Below are positions 50,028 through 59,657 of a stretch of DNA of 64,000 bases, one piece after another (position 1 is the stretch's first letter; each line of letters begins with the position of its first letter). A program made the translations under genes and the position numbers. The notes under the pieces are model-generated. The model made no database searches. It was not told where the DNA came from and was given only the letters and a program-made list of their open reading frames with translations. Source of the stretch: Phycisphaerae bacterium (GTDB taxonomy: Bacteria > Chloroflexota > Anaerolineae > 4572-78 > J111); contig JANQQF010000005.1 of the NCBI GenBank assembly GCA_028285035.1, positions 23,775-87,774 on the forward strand, given 5' to 3'.

Positions 50028-50461
50028 TGGTCGATACAACTTTGAATATACTCATCAGCGACCGCTTTACCCAAAAGCTCCCCAACAATCATCATTTTCT
50101 CCGGCTTGTCAGCATAAATCTCGTTGGCAAAGGTACGAACATTCTCAACAACCTGATTGTCAACTGTCACCGCTTCGCTCAATAATCGGCCTAAGATCTT
50201 GTGATCGATCTCGCCATCTTCGGTTTGCTCGATCATCCCCATTGTTTCAACTTCAACGATCTCGCCACTTTTTAATGTACGGTTGGTAATTACAAAACAA
50301 TCAACATTATCTCCATCACCGCCAGTGGTGTTGAGGATAAAGCCGTAAGGGTAGGGGTATTTGCCTGCAACGGTGACGTTGCCTTCATACTCTAACGTTT
50401 TCTCATTGTAGATATTTTTTTGATTAGAATTGGCCTCGTTTTCGATAAAAACCTTAACCAT
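50015..50461 (-). CDS. Inorganic pyrophosphatase family protein
   Basis: A 148-residue protein from the ATG at 50461 with AAAGGA at 8 bases. The motif KYPYPYGFILNTTGGDGDNVDCFV contains the family I signature D-G-D-x-x-D with the metal-binding Asp residues. A variant family: it is shorter than the housekeeping enzyme (about 175 residues), and the first region (VFIENEANSNQKN...YN) differs. It probably hydrolyses pyrophosphate. Its end overlaps the phosphatase gene. Confidence 0.82.
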   Translation of the reverse strand: MVKVFIENEANSNQKNIYNEKTLEYEGNVTVAGKYPYPYGFILNTTGGDGDNVDCFVITNRTLKSGEIVEVETMGMIEQTEDGEIDHKILGRLLSEAVTVDNQVVENVRTFANEIYADKPEKMMIVGELLGKAVADEYIQSCIDQWNK

Positions 50462-50489
50462 AAATATTTCCTTTAGAAGCAAGTTAAAT

Positions 50490-50553
50490 TTGTAGCCGAG
50501 ATTTCCAATCTCGCGGTCTATACCAAGGACGAGGTTGGAAACCTCGACTACAA
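50490..50553. repeat. Intergenic palindromic repeat (TTGTAGCCGAG type)
   Basis: TTGTAGCCGAGATTTCC at the left and GGAAACCTCGACTACAA at the right are inverted with few mismatches, with inner GATTTCCAATC and CGAGGTTGG arms. It lies between divergent genes and is non-coding, in the style of other dispersed repeats of the window. Confidence 0.55.
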
Positions 50554-50597
50554 CATAGCGATCCCATCGTAAATCGTAAATCCAAAATCGTCAATAA

Positions 50598-50628
50598 ATA
50601 GCCCCTTTATCCCCCAATGGGGCTGTGG
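50598..50628. repeat. Partial relative of the 6931/14991 repeat
   Basis: TAGCCCCTTTATCCCCC-AAT-GGGGCT resembles the first block of the two longer copies. Only about 30 bases are preserved. Confidence 0.35.
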
Positions 50629-50707
50629 TAGGACACTTATCCCATGTTAAGCCCTTGAGTTAACCCACGTCGCTATCTATAATAGTAGGTACACAAGGAA
50701 TCGATCA

Positions 50708-52516
50708 ATGACCTGTCCAGCCTGTCAACAATCAAATCCGGCGATTGCCAAGTTTTGTATGCATTGTGGCTACCCTCTCGTAGATGAACCTGAGGGGGCC
50801 TTATTTTCCCCATTATCCCCTAATGATCTTGCCTTAGCCTCGGCCCTGCAAAGACCTGGCGAGCGACGAGTCGTAACTATTCTATTTGCCGATCTCACTG
50901 GGTTTACCGCCTTGTCTGAAACGATGGACCCCGAGGCCCTCCGTAATTTGATGAATGGCTGCTTTGATCATCTTGTGCCCATTGTTGAAAAGTATGAGGG
51001 GGTGGTTGATAAGTTTATTGGCGATGAGATTATGGCTCTGTTCGGTGCCCCCATCGCCCACGAAGATGATCCAGCCCGGGCTTTACATGCTGCCTTGGAA
51101 ATGATGGAGGCGTTACAGGATTTTAATGCACAGCAAGGCAGTGATTTGGGATTGCACATCGGGATCAATACTGGCTTGGTAGTTACTGGCGGGATGGGCT
51201 CTCAAGGCCGTCAGCAATATTCAGTCCTTGGTGATGCTGTCAATTTGGCGGCACGCTTGGAAAGTGCCTCAACCCGAGGGCAAATCTTTCTTGGTCCTGA
51301 TACCTATCGTCTAGCCGCCCCCCTATTCGATTTTCAATCATTAGAACCGATGCAGGTCAAAGGCAAACAGGAGCCAGTGCAGGTCTATCAATTGCTCGGC
51401 GTCAAACAAAGCCCAGAACGAGTTCGGGGCTTGACGGGATTAGACAGCCCGTTGGTTGGCCGACAACGTGAGTTGGATGCACTGCTGCAACTCAATGAAA
51501 CTATGGCGGCTCGCAAAGGCAAAATAGTTTTGCTGATTGGCGAGGCGGGACTTGGCAAAAGCCGTTTGATGGCAGAATGGCGTCAGGCCGCGTCATTTGA
51601 CCCCCCAGAGATCGAGTCCTCCGACCAACGGGGCTTTGAGTGGCGCGAAGGACGCTGTTTGTCCTATGGTCAAGGCTTAGCCTACCATCTGTTGATTGAT
51701 ATTTCTCGGGCCTTTTTTGGCATTTCAGCCTCGATGCCCGAGGTTGAAGCTCGCGCCCGCGTATGGAGTGCCCTGCAAGCCAAATTTGGGACTGAGGCGG
51801 CTGACCTTTATCCTTATTTGGCCCATCTGATTGGCTTACAACTTGATGACGTCGCAAATGAACGCGTGAGCGGGTTGACCCCACAGGCGCTACAGAATCA
51901 ATATATGATGACCATTCGACAGATTTTGGAGCGCGCTTCAGAGAGTGGCCCCCTTGGCCTGATTTTTGAGGATATTCATTGGGCTGATCCTTCTTCCGTA
52001 GAGTTATTGTTGAAATTGATGCCGCTTGTTGAAACACTGCCCATTTTGTTCTGTTTTGTAACTCGGCCTGATTACGAAGCCCCCGGCTGGAAATTGGTCA
52101 CAGCGGCCCAAGAGAGTTTTACGGATCACACCCTGTCACTCAATCTTTCGAGCTTGCCCGATCATCACAGCCGTGAGCTAATCTCAAATCTTCTTGAAAT
52201 TGAGTCCCTTCCAGAACATATTCGTAATTTGATTTTGAAACGCTCCGAAGGCAATCCTTTCTTTGTCGAAGAGGTGATTCGAATGTTGATCGATAGCGGG
52301 GGGATTATTCAAAAAGGGAATCGGTGGATCGCCTGTGAGAAGATCGATAGCGTTGAGATTCCCGATAATTTGCAGGGCCTCTTATTGGCGCGCATTGATC
52401 GCCTGCCCGATGACATTATGCATACCTTACGGGTGGCTTCGGTGATTGGCCGCCAATTCTCAGTACGTGTTTTGGAAGATGTGTTACGTACTGTACAAAT
52501 GGAAACAACGAGTTGA
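50708..52516 (+). CDS. Adenylate/guanylate cyclase-ATPase regulator, N-terminal part (split gene)
   Basis: A 602-residue product. Zinc ribbon at 1-22 (CPACQ ... CMHCG). A class III cyclase domain at about 58-235: VVTILFADLTGFTAL and VDKFIGDEIMALFG carry the two metal-binding Asp, and QYSVLGDAVNLAARL follows. Then a large AAA ATPase with VGRQRELDALL, Walker A GEAGLGKSRL (~277-286), IFEDIHWADPSSVELL, up to VASVIGRQFSVRVLEDVL. A TGA ends it where the family normally continues; the rest is encoded in another frame from 52513. Cyclases of this type may make cAMP and use the ATPase/TPR part for sensing. Confidence 0.85.
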   Translation: MTCPACQQSNPAIAKFCMHCGYPLVDEPEGALFSPLSPNDLALASALQRPGERRVVTILFADLTGFTALSETMDPEALRNLMNGCFDHLVPIVEKYEGVVDKFIGDEIMALFGAPIAHEDDPARALHAALEMMEALQDFNAQQGSDLGLHIGINTGLVVTGGMGSQGRQQYSVLGDAVNLAARLESASTRGQIFLGPDTYRLAAPLFDFQSLEPMQVKGKQEPVQVYQLLGVKQSPERVRGLTGLDSPLVGRQRELDALLQLNETMAARKGKIVLLIGEAGLGKSRLMAEWRQAASFDPPEIESSDQRGFEWREGRCLSYGQGLAYHLLIDISRAFFGISASMPEVEARARVWSALQAKFGTEAADLYPYLAHLIGLQLDDVANERVSGLTPQALQNQYMMTIRQILERASESGPLGLIFEDIHWADPSSVELLLKLMPLVETLPILFCFVTRPDYEAPGWKLVTAAQESFTDHTLSLNLSSLPDHHSRELISNLLEIESLPEHIRNLILKRSEGNPFFVEEVIRMLIDSGGIIQKGNRWIACEKIDSVEIPDNLQGLLLARIDRLPDDIMHTLRVASVIGRQFSVRVLEDVLRTVQMETTS

Positions 52517-52518
52517 CA

Positions 52519-54285
52519 ATGACGACAAATGATCATTTAGCCTATCTGACAACGAGTGGTTTGATAAAGCCGATAGATCAAGAGGCTGAGGGCGAGTTTC
52601 GTTTTCAGCACGCCCTGCTTCAGGATGCGGCCTATTCATCTTTGCTTAAATCAGAGCGTAAACGACTGCATCAGGCCGTTGGTGAGACCTTAGAGCGGCT
52701 GTATTCAGATCAGCTTGAGTCAATGGCTCCAGTCTTGGCCCAACATTTTGCGGAGGCGGGTGATAATCAGCGGGCTTTGACCTATTTCACCTTGGCGGGT
52801 GATGTTGAGGTTCGCTCCTCCGCCAATGCTGAAGCTGTCATTCATTATCGTCAAGCGATTACCCTCGCCCAGCAAACCCCAATTACAAATGAACAGTTGT
52901 TACATTTATACTTGCAACAAGGCCGAGCAGCCGAGCTAAGTATGCAATATGATCAAGCCATCGCTACGTATGAGGAGTTGGAGCAAGTGGGGCAAGACCG
53001 TCGCAATCCTCACTTGGAATTGGCCGCAATGATGGCTCAGGCGGTAATTCGGGTGACCCCTACGCCTGTATTTGATCCAAACTATGGACGTCAGTTAGGC
53101 GAACGGGCCTTGACTCTGGCCCAATCATTGGATGATGCGGCAGGCGAGGCCCGGGCTTTGTGGGTACTGATGCTCCAAAATATCTTTACCGGCCAGCCGA
53201 AGGAGGCTATTTTCTTTGGTGAGCGATCTCTGACCTTGGCCCGCCAACTTCCAGACAAAGAGCAATTGGCGTTTACGCTCAATGATTTGCATCGATCCTA
53301 TCTTTTCACCGGGGAAATTGCGCTGGCTTTGACAGCCCTGCGTGAGTCCCGTGAGCTTTGGCGAGCTTTGGATAATAAACCGATGTTATCGGATAATCTC
53401 TCAAATGCGTCTGTGCTTTACTTTACCCGTGGAGACTTTGATGTTGCTTTGACTCACGCTAAGGAAGCCTCTGAAATTAGTCGCGCTATTAAGAACTATT
53501 GGGGGCAGGCCTATAGTTCACTGATGATTAGTCGGGTGTATTTCGAACGGGGTTTGGTGGATGAGGCGGTGGCCCTGTGTCAAGCCTCGGCAGCCTCGGC
53601 TGATCAAGCTGGAATGTTGATCGGGCAAACCATTGCGCGGTCTGATTTGGCTTGGATGCACGCTGAACTGGGAGAGCTCGATACTGCTCTTACGTTTGCT
53701 CGAGATGCCTGCACTAGAGCTGAAAACGTGGCCCCTACCTTCCGGGCGTGGCCTTATGCTACGCTGTCATACATTGAGTTGCTCAATGGAAACATCAGCG
53801 AAGCAGGGGCAGCTCTACAAGAGGCTAATAGCTCATTTGATAACCAAGATATCGGCTCACCAGCTTTCATCTGGATGGCTGTGGCCGAGGCTGAATTTGC
53901 CCTGGCTCAACAAGACTTTGTGCAGGTGAATGCGTTGCTTGCCAAAACAACCGAGAATTTTATAGAAAATAACCTGTACACCTATTTACCCGATCTCTAT
54001 CGTATCCGGGCTCGAGCTGCCTTGGCCCAAGGTCTACGTGAGCAAGCGATGGAGGCACTACAGGCGGCTTTGCTCATCGCAAAAAAGACAGGCTCACGCC
54101 GCAGCCTCTGGCACGTGTTGAGTTTGCTCTCTACCGTTGACCCTCAGCCAGAGGAAGCGGAGGCTTATCGCCAAAAGGCTAAGATCGAGCTTGAACACTT
54201 CCTCTCTAACATTACCTCTGCAGAGTTACAGGAGTCTTTGCAAAGTTTACCGCAAGTGCGGGCTTTACTGTATCCAGTCGGCTAA
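52519..54285 (+). CDS. Cyclase-ATPase regulator, C-terminal TPR part (split gene)
   Basis: About 588 residues. It begins HLAYLTTSGLIKP, EFRFQHALLQDAAYSSLLKSERKRLH, the standard continuation of the AAA/winged-helix module whose first half ends at 52516, then ten or more TPR-like helical repeats to the end. The frame changes by one step at GAGTTGACAATGACG. An ATG at 52519 could start translation but lacks a good ribosome site. Independent function is doubtful; a single protein of about 1190 residues was ancestral. Confidence 0.78.
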   Translation: MTTNDHLAYLTTSGLIKPIDQEAEGEFRFQHALLQDAAYSSLLKSERKRLHQAVGETLERLYSDQLESMAPVLAQHFAEAGDNQRALTYFTLAGDVEVRSSANAEAVIHYRQAITLAQQTPITNEQLLHLYLQQGRAAELSMQYDQAIATYEELEQVGQDRRNPHLELAAMMAQAVIRVTPTPVFDPNYGRQLGERALTLAQSLDDAAGEARALWVLMLQNIFTGQPKEAIFFGERSLTLARQLPDKEQLAFTLNDLHRSYLFTGEIALALTALRESRELWRALDNKPMLSDNLSNASVLYFTRGDFDVALTHAKEASEISRAIKNYWGQAYSSLMISRVYFERGLVDEAVALCQASAASADQAGMLIGQTIARSDLAWMHAELGELDTALTFARDACTRAENVAPTFRAWPYATLSYIELLNGNISEAGAALQEANSSFDNQDIGSPAFIWMAVAEAEFALAQQDFVQVNALLAKTTENFIENNLYTYLPDLYRIRARAALAQGLREQAMEALQAALLIAKKTGSRRSLWHVLSLLSTVDPQPEEAEAYRQKAKIELEHFLSNITSAELQESLQSLPQVRALLYPVG

Positions 54286-54296
54286 TGCCACGTAAT

Positions 54297-55595
54297 TTAC
54301 TCGTCACGTTCCCCTTTTTCGTACAACGCCCCTTTACCCAACATATCCAAACAAATTTCGGCAGTCCAGGGGAGCATTAAGGCCCCACAACGGCTGTCTC
54401 GATAGATGCGTTCCAGCGGGAGGCTGCGAAGCATTGATTGGCCGCCACACGTGCGGATTGCAAGCTGAGCTAACTCGTTCGCGTTCTCCATCACTGTGTA
54501 CTGGGCGGTCCAAGCACGCATGAGCTGATCTTTGTCGGGATTAGGGGCGGCCTCGGAGATGACTTGGAACCAAAGGGCCTTGGTCTGCTCCAACATCACT
54601 TTCATCTGAGCTACCGCGATTTGTTTGGTCGGATACATGCGCCGCTTGACAGGACCTGCGCCCGGCTGTTCCCCGCGTAGATATCGAACAGTGAAATCAT
54701 AGGCGGCTTGGGCCAATCCCATATAAGTTGGGGTTAGGGTCAAAAACATATGAGGCCAATGGGTGGCGGCTTGGTAATAGAGTTCGCGAGGCATCAACAT
54801 TGCATCTTCAGGGATAAACACATTATCAAAATGCAGGGTGCGTGAGACAGTGCCCCGCATCCCCAACGGGTCCCATTCTCCAGTCACACTCACCCCTTCT
54901 GCATTGGCTGGCACAGCGAGATAGAGGGTGTTACGACGGCTGGGGCGTTGACCCTCGTGTGCGATTTCGGTACAGAGAATGCCGTAGTAATCGGCAAATC
55001 CAGCTAGTGAGGCAAAAATCTTCTTGCCGTTGAGCAGCCAGCCCCCCTCAGTTGGGGTGGCTTGGGTGCTGAAAGCAACGGTTCCGGCAGCTGCAGCCCC
55101 ACCTTCAGAGAAGGGTTGAGCGTAAATCGCCCCGTTATTCAAGATACGGGCATAATGAATGCCGCGTCGTTCGCGATGAAGCGCTCGGTCTGCCTCGCTC
55201 ATTTCCAAATCATCGGTCAAAGCGCCAGTCCACAGACAGGAACTGACGTGCATATTCCAGGTTAAGGCCGTAGCGCCACAATAGCGACCAATTTCGGCGG
55301 CAACGAGCATGTAGGTTTGATAATCGGCCCCAACACCCCCATACTCTTCAGGGATACAGATGCCAAGCAACCCAGCTTTGTGCATATCATGATAATTTTC
55401 AATAGGAAAGGTGGCCTCACGATCATAGTTTGCTGCACGCCCAGCAAAAATGTCCTGACCCAATTGGCGAGCCAGGGCTGTCAGCTTGGCCTGTTTTTTA
55501 GTCAGCCGAAATGCTTTTGGCGAAAACATTGGATCGTCAAGTTGTTCTGTCTCTGGGTTTGATTGAGGGATTCCGTTCGTCACAGTGGTTACCAT
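54297..55595 (-). CDS. Acyl-CoA dehydrogenase family protein
   Basis: A 432-residue flavoprotein. It has LGICIPEEYGGVGADYQTY, a FAD region (QPFSEGGAAAAG; WLLNGKKIFASLAG), DPLGMRGTVSRTLHFDNVFIP and the C-terminal CGGQSMLRSLPLERIYRDSRCG. The catalytic Glu near the end is not obvious, and the Q-P-F-S-E form differs from T-E-P. It may therefore act as an oxidase- or monooxygenase-like member rather than a standard dehydrogenase. It lies 20 bases downstream of an alpha/beta hydrolase gene on the same strand. Confidence 0.85.
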   Translation of the reverse strand: MVTTVTNGIPQSNPETEQLDDPMFSPKAFRLTKKQAKLTALARQLGQDIFAGRAANYDREATFPIENYHDMHKAGLLGICIPEEYGGVGADYQTYMLVAAEIGRYCGATALTWNMHVSSCLWTGALTDDLEMSEADRALHRERRGIHYARILNNGAIYAQPFSEGGAAAAGTVAFSTQATPTEGGWLLNGKKIFASLAGFADYYGILCTEIAHEGQRPSRRNTLYLAVPANAEGVSVTGEWDPLGMRGTVSRTLHFDNVFIPEDAMLMPRELYYQAATHWPHMFLTLTPTYMGLAQAAYDFTVRYLRGEQPGAGPVKRRMYPTKQIAVAQMKVMLEQTKALWFQVISEAAPNPDKDQLMRAWTAQYTVMENANELAQLAIRTCGGQSMLRSLPLERIYRDSRCGALMLPWTAEICLDMLGKGALYEKGERDE

Positions 55596-55615
55596 CTTTT
55601 TGCTCCATTCATACG

Positions 55616-56389
55616 CTATTGTACTGTGTCCAGAAAATCTTTGAGAACTTTATTAAACATTGTTGGCTCCTCTAAATGAGCCAAATGCCCTAACCTGGGC
55701 AGCATTTCAAATTGAGCGTTCGTTATTTTCGAGGCCATTTTCTCCATCATCGGGGGAGGGGCATTTTTGTCTTCCTCCCCAACCAGTAAAAGACAAGGAA
55801 TGTTGATTTTGCCTAAATTTTCCCGCTGATCAAAGTCGACAAGACACAAGACTGCCGCTCGGAACGTATCGTTGGAGACGCTTCCGATGTCCTGTTGAGC
55901 CAGAGCCACCCCCGCCGCCGCCGCTCCCGACCCAACCAAATTTTTGACCATTTCTGGAGCCAAATCGGCCATTGTATTCCCCGCATCAAGGGGATCAAGG
56001 CGGGCCTTGACAAACTTTTTTTGCCAATCACCATCTTTACGACCAAAGGCTGGGCTAGTGCCTGTCAGCACAGCGGCCCGGGTTTGATCAGGGTACATTG
56101 CCAAATAGGTTTGAACAATCATTCCCCCAAATGAGGTGCCAATCAAGATGGGGTGTTCCAGATTGTGCGTTGCGATGAATTCGTGTAGCCATTGCGTAAG
56201 GTTTGGAAATGTCATCTCAGACAAAATCGTTGATCCCCCATAACCAGGCAGATCTAAAGCAATCGGTCGATAATCAGCGGCGAAAGCATCGACCTGATAC
56301 TGCCACCCTTTGGCCGTTGCGCCAATGCCGTGTAGAAAGATGAGTGGGGGGCCATCGCCTTTTTCGATGAAGGTTACGTTGTTAGTCAT
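55616..56389 (-). CDS. Alpha/beta hydrolase
   Basis: A 257-residue hydrolase. The oxyanion motif LIFLHGIGATAKGW (14-28), nucleophile elbow IGTSFGGMI (Ser ~93), acid in LLVGEEDKNAPP and final His in LGHLAHLEEP form a full triad. It resembles enol-lactone hydrolases and meta-cleavage hydrolases of aromatic catabolism (3-oxoadipate enol-lactonase type). It is in a minus-strand pair with the acyl-CoA dehydrogenase and close to the NicX-like gene, suggesting a ring-cleavage pathway; this is inference. Confidence 0.87.
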   Translation of the reverse strand: MTNNVTFIEKGDGPPLIFLHGIGATAKGWQYQVDAFAADYRPIALDLPGYGGSTILSEMTFPNLTQWLHEFIATHNLEHPILIGTSFGGMIVQTYLAMYPDQTRAAVLTGTSPAFGRKDGDWQKKFVKARLDPLDAGNTMADLAPEMVKNLVGSGAAAAGVALAQQDIGSVSNDTFRAAVLCLVDFDQRENLGKINIPCLLLVGEEDKNAPPPMMEKMASKITNAQFEMLPRLGHLAHLEEPTMFNKVLKDFLDTVQ

Positions 56390-56597
56390 AGAATGCTCCC
56401 GGTAAATAGGTATCAGTGAATACCTGATTGTGCGAATTAGCTAGACCGCAGAGGTTTTGTCCTTGATTTCAATACTAAAGATGTTAATATCAACAAGATC
56501 AAGTTTGAGTGGTGTCGATTTGGAAACCTCTGGGGTCTTTTTTTGGACATAATCAGTAATTGTAATCAGTGTGAGCGTGATAAATCACCAATTATTC

Positions 56598-57644
56598 TCA
56601 TCCAAACACATTCTGCAACTTGCCGTTTTTAATAACCAATGTGTCATCCAAACTAATGTCACAGCCCCGCACGGGGATATCAAAATGGCCTTCGGTAAAG
56701 CGGCCTGCGAATTCGTTGGCACCAGTGGAGAAGAGGAAGTTTCCTGCGTAAGCCCGAACTTCGGTGCCGTTGAAATCGCGTTGACCATACATCGATAGGG
56801 CCTCATAGCGTGCTTTTGGGTTCATTCCCCAGCCGACATGAGAGGTGGCATAGGCTGTTGGATCGTCCCAGGCCTCAAAGTATCGGCACATTAATTCATA
56901 ATCTGTGCCGTGCCCCTCAATATTGGTGATGTAATCATTTTCGATGGTCAAGCTAATTTGATCTTGAAGATATCGTTTGAAGGTCAGGTTAACATCGCCG
57001 ATGTCCAACACCAACTTGCCATTGACACTGTTCGCTTTGGGAAAGCTGACAATGAGACCACCAGGCCAGTGGGCTAGGGTGCCAGGTTTATCGGTATACC
57101 CCCAAATGCCGACCGTAGAAGCACCTTCCATCTGAACGGTTAAATCGGTGCCAGTGGCAGAGGTGACCCGCATTTGCTTGCTTTTACGAGCCATTCGACT
57201 GGCATTCAAAACCCGACTCTTCAAGGTTTCATCAGGTAAGAGTCGCTCAAGGGCTTCGGGATGCTCGTTGCTGATGAAAAGGACGCGTGCCCCACTTTTA
57301 AGAATTTCGGGTAACTCGGGGGCGTGCATTAATCCCTCTAGGGTGCAATCGACGATGATGGGAACGCTGGTCAGGGCAGCGATGACGGGCCGTAGTTGTT
57401 GAATTGCTTGCGTTGCGCCGGTTGAGCGGACGGGAACGGGGGCTGTTTGAGTAGGTGTGGGAATAGTGATGTGAAAGGGGCGAGCCCCTACTCGAAAAAG
57501 GGCCAATTCAGCGAGATGAACATTCAGTTGACGCGACTGAGTTTCTGATAAAATGGCGATTTCATCCCCAGCCGCGATATTGCACAGTCGAAAAACCCGC
57601 TCAAATGCATCAATCCATTTTGCTTCAATGCGATCTGCAAGCAT
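56598..57644 (-). CDS. NicX/M29-like metalloprotein (possible dihydroxypyridine-type ring-cleaving dioxygenase)
   Basis: A 348-residue protein with the fold pattern of M29 aminopeptidases and of 2,5-dihydroxypyridine dioxygenase NicX: AAGDEIAILSET, MEGASTVGIWGYTDKPG, FEAWDDPTAYATSHVGWGMNP with the conserved E and H, and GTEVRAYAGNFLFSTGANEF followed by GHFDIPVRGCDI. The Glu/His/Asp metal ligands are plausible from E~261, H~273 and D in the last segment. The neighbouring hydrolase and acyl-CoA enzymes fit degradation of a ring compound. The peptidase alternative cannot be excluded. Confidence 0.72.
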   Translation of the reverse strand: MLADRIEAKWIDAFERVFRLCNIAAGDEIAILSETQSRQLNVHLAELALFRVGARPFHITIPTPTQTAPVPVRSTGATQAIQQLRPVIAALTSVPIIVDCTLEGLMHAPELPEILKSGARVLFISNEHPEALERLLPDETLKSRVLNASRMARKSKQMRVTSATGTDLTVQMEGASTVGIWGYTDKPGTLAHWPGGLIVSFPKANSVNGKLVLDIGDVNLTFKRYLQDQISLTIENDYITNIEGHGTDYELMCRYFEAWDDPTAYATSHVGWGMNPKARYEALSMYGQRDFNGTEVRAYAGNFLFSTGANEFAGRFTEGHFDIPVRGCDISLDDTLVIKNGKLQNVFG

Positions 57645-57827
57645 ATTACGTCCTTGTGATGTGACTTATAATTTTGTCTGCCGTTACTTTATTGAGTTGA
57701 ATTTTATTGGCCTTCTATCGAAGAGTCAAATTGAGGCTAGTTTTACAAAACTTCTGAATTGGATTGGGTTATAACCTGAGTGATGATATAATTTTTGAGT
57801 AAATCTTTATGTTTTTAAGGAAGATCG

Positions 57828-58775
57828 ATGGCTATCATAACAATTATTTTGTATCTCGTGGCCTTGGCGCTTGTTGGATATATTGGTTACGATATTTATC
57901 GAAAAAGAGCATTTTCTGTCAGTGATGCAATTGCGGTGTTGGCCCTGGTTATTACATTAATTTTGGCCATCAATACTGGCGGTAGGTCTGGTGAAACGGT
58001 GGCAGTGGCACCAACTGACACCCCAATGCCAGTAGAGCCATCCCAATTACTCCCTGAAAGAGACGAACCTGACTCTAACCCTACCTCGACTTCCGCATCA
58101 ACGCAGCCTCCTCCAACGCCTGCCATCACTGGAAATCGGCCAATTTTGCTGCAAACCTCTCTGGATGATGCCGAGGCCATTCTTAACCCTGCCATTGGGG
58201 TGGGTGATACGGCAAAATTAGCGGACAATGATTTTGTGCCAGGGCAGGTGGGACAAGCGGCTCACTTCGATAGCAAAGGAAAATTTGTGGCCTTTCCGAT
58301 TGAACAAAATGGCGCACAGATGATCAATCTTGACCAGGGTGAACTTGAATTTTGGTACAAACCCAACTACAGCCCCACAGCAGATGATATCCAGCATCCC
58401 CTAATTGTCGTAGGGGAATATTACAATCCGCCCCATCTTATTCTTGAAGAGTCAGACGCACTTACCTTTTCAATGGTTGACAAAGATTACACCTACTACA
58501 CCGTACGTAGCGAGTATCGTGAGGCGTTGTGGCAGGCAGGCGAGTGGGTTCATATTCGGGCCGTTTGGGATACGACAAATGTCAATGATGCACTGCAACT
58601 TTATGTCAATGACCGGCTAATTAGGCGAGCTGGCGAAGGCCCTGTTACAGGTGGGTGGAACTTGAGGACTGATCCAAAAAGTAATGCGATTTTTGTGGGC
58701 GCAAGTAATGCCTCCACCGACTTTATTGCCGATGGGGCGATTGATGACCTGATTATTCGAGGTCCGGCAGAGTAG
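57828..58775 (+). CDS. Membrane-anchored LamG-like (concanavalin-type) domain protein
   Basis: A 315-residue protein with AAGGAAG before the ATG. Two hydrophobic segments at 2-22 and 35-49, a Pro/Thr/Ser spacer (~60-100), then a jelly-roll domain (about 105-312): FDSKGKFVAFPI, GELEFWYKPNY, WVHIRAVWD and LQLYVNDRLIRR, typical LamG/laminin-G-like strands. The domain probably binds sugars or polymers outside the cell. It is not obviously connected to the surrounding catabolic genes. Confidence 0.8.
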   Translation: MAIITIILYLVALALVGYIGYDIYRKRAFSVSDAIAVLALVITLILAINTGGRSGETVAVAPTDTPMPVEPSQLLPERDEPDSNPTSTSASTQPPPTPAITGNRPILLQTSLDDAEAILNPAIGVGDTAKLADNDFVPGQVGQAAHFDSKGKFVAFPIEQNGAQMINLDQGELEFWYKPNYSPTADDIQHPLIVVGEYYNPPHLILEESDALTFSMVDKDYTYYTVRSEYREALWQAGEWVHIRAVWDTTNVNDALQLYVNDRLIRRAGEGPVTGGWNLRTDPKSNAIFVGASNASTDFIADGAIDDLIIRGPAE

Positions 58776-58781
58776 GCCGAT

Positions 58782-59618
58782 TTATTCAGCGAGAACAACC
58801 TCATCTAGAAATGGATTGACCATCTTGTCCAACAAGGTGCGATAATCTGCAAATAACTGTCGCGCCTGAAATCCAATCCAGTTTGGCGGTAAGAGTTGGG
58901 CTGGCAAATTAGGATCATCCCGCAAGTAGGGAAGAAACTCACAGGTCATCCAGAAGCGTCGGGCAAACCCCTCTTCCTGCGTCAATCCATTGTTTAGCTC
59001 CTCCTGACTACGCTTATATATCGGCTGATGGCGTTCGAGGAATTCGGTGTAATTTTCGGCTAGGCTGGGTAAATCCCAACATTGCTTCACCAATTCAGGA
59101 CCTGTCGCTTGTCCCCAATGTGTGCCTGAGAAAAAGTGCACGTAGGCCTCAATGCCCAATTCGGCCAAAACCCGATTTAGCTCGACATCTCGTTTGTGGG
59201 GTGATAACCAAGTGCCCGGTGCAAGCGGACCAAAGCCGAGCCAGGCGAGTTGTTTGCGAAAATGATCGCGAAGTTTCCGTTTGTCTTCAGGTAATGAATA
59301 AACCACTAGGTGCCAGACGCCATCCCAATCAGTCATCAGATCCTCATAAATTCGTAAGTCACCTTGTTGTAGAATATTATAGCCTCGTTGCGTAAGGGTA
59401 TAACGACTACGACGCCCGGTTCGCTCAATGGTGAACCAGCCCTCTTGGGCCATTCGAGAAATTGTTGATCGAGCTGTTCGCTCGCCGACATCAAGAATCG
59501 CTAATAAATCTAACAAGTCGCTCAACCAAATTGCCCCACCTCGATGCATAATGTAGTCGCCTAGCAGGGTCATCACGAGAAATTTTGTATTAACTGCGCT
59601 GGAATTGCGCTGCTCCAT
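58782..59618 (-). CDS. paaX: PaaX-family transcriptional repressor
   Basis: A 278-residue regulator. N-terminal winged helix (ILDVGERTARSTISRMAQEGW; TGRRSRYTLTQRG), central WHLVVYSLPEDKRKLRDHFRKQ domain and C-terminal helical domain match PaaX over the full family length. PaaX binds phenylacetyl-CoA-type ligands and represses aromatic catabolic genes. It is divergent from the acyl-CoA ligase gene, with a palindrome between them, so it probably represses both. The true ligand may be another aryl-CoA. Confidence 0.9.
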   Translation of the reverse strand: MEQRNSSAVNTKFLVMTLLGDYIMHRGGAIWLSDLLDLLAILDVGERTARSTISRMAQEGWFTIERTGRRSRYTLTQRGYNILQQGDLRIYEDLMTDWDGVWHLVVYSLPEDKRKLRDHFRKQLAWLGFGPLAPGTWLSPHKRDVELNRVLAELGIEAYVHFFSGTHWGQATGPELVKQCWDLPSLAENYTEFLERHQPIYKRSQEELNNGLTQEEGFARRFWMTCEFLPYLRDDPNLPAQLLPPNWIGFQARQLFADYRTLLDKMVNPFLDEVVLAE

Positions 59619-59657
59619 AATTTTGATATTTTCCTAAACAAGATATAATACAACTCA

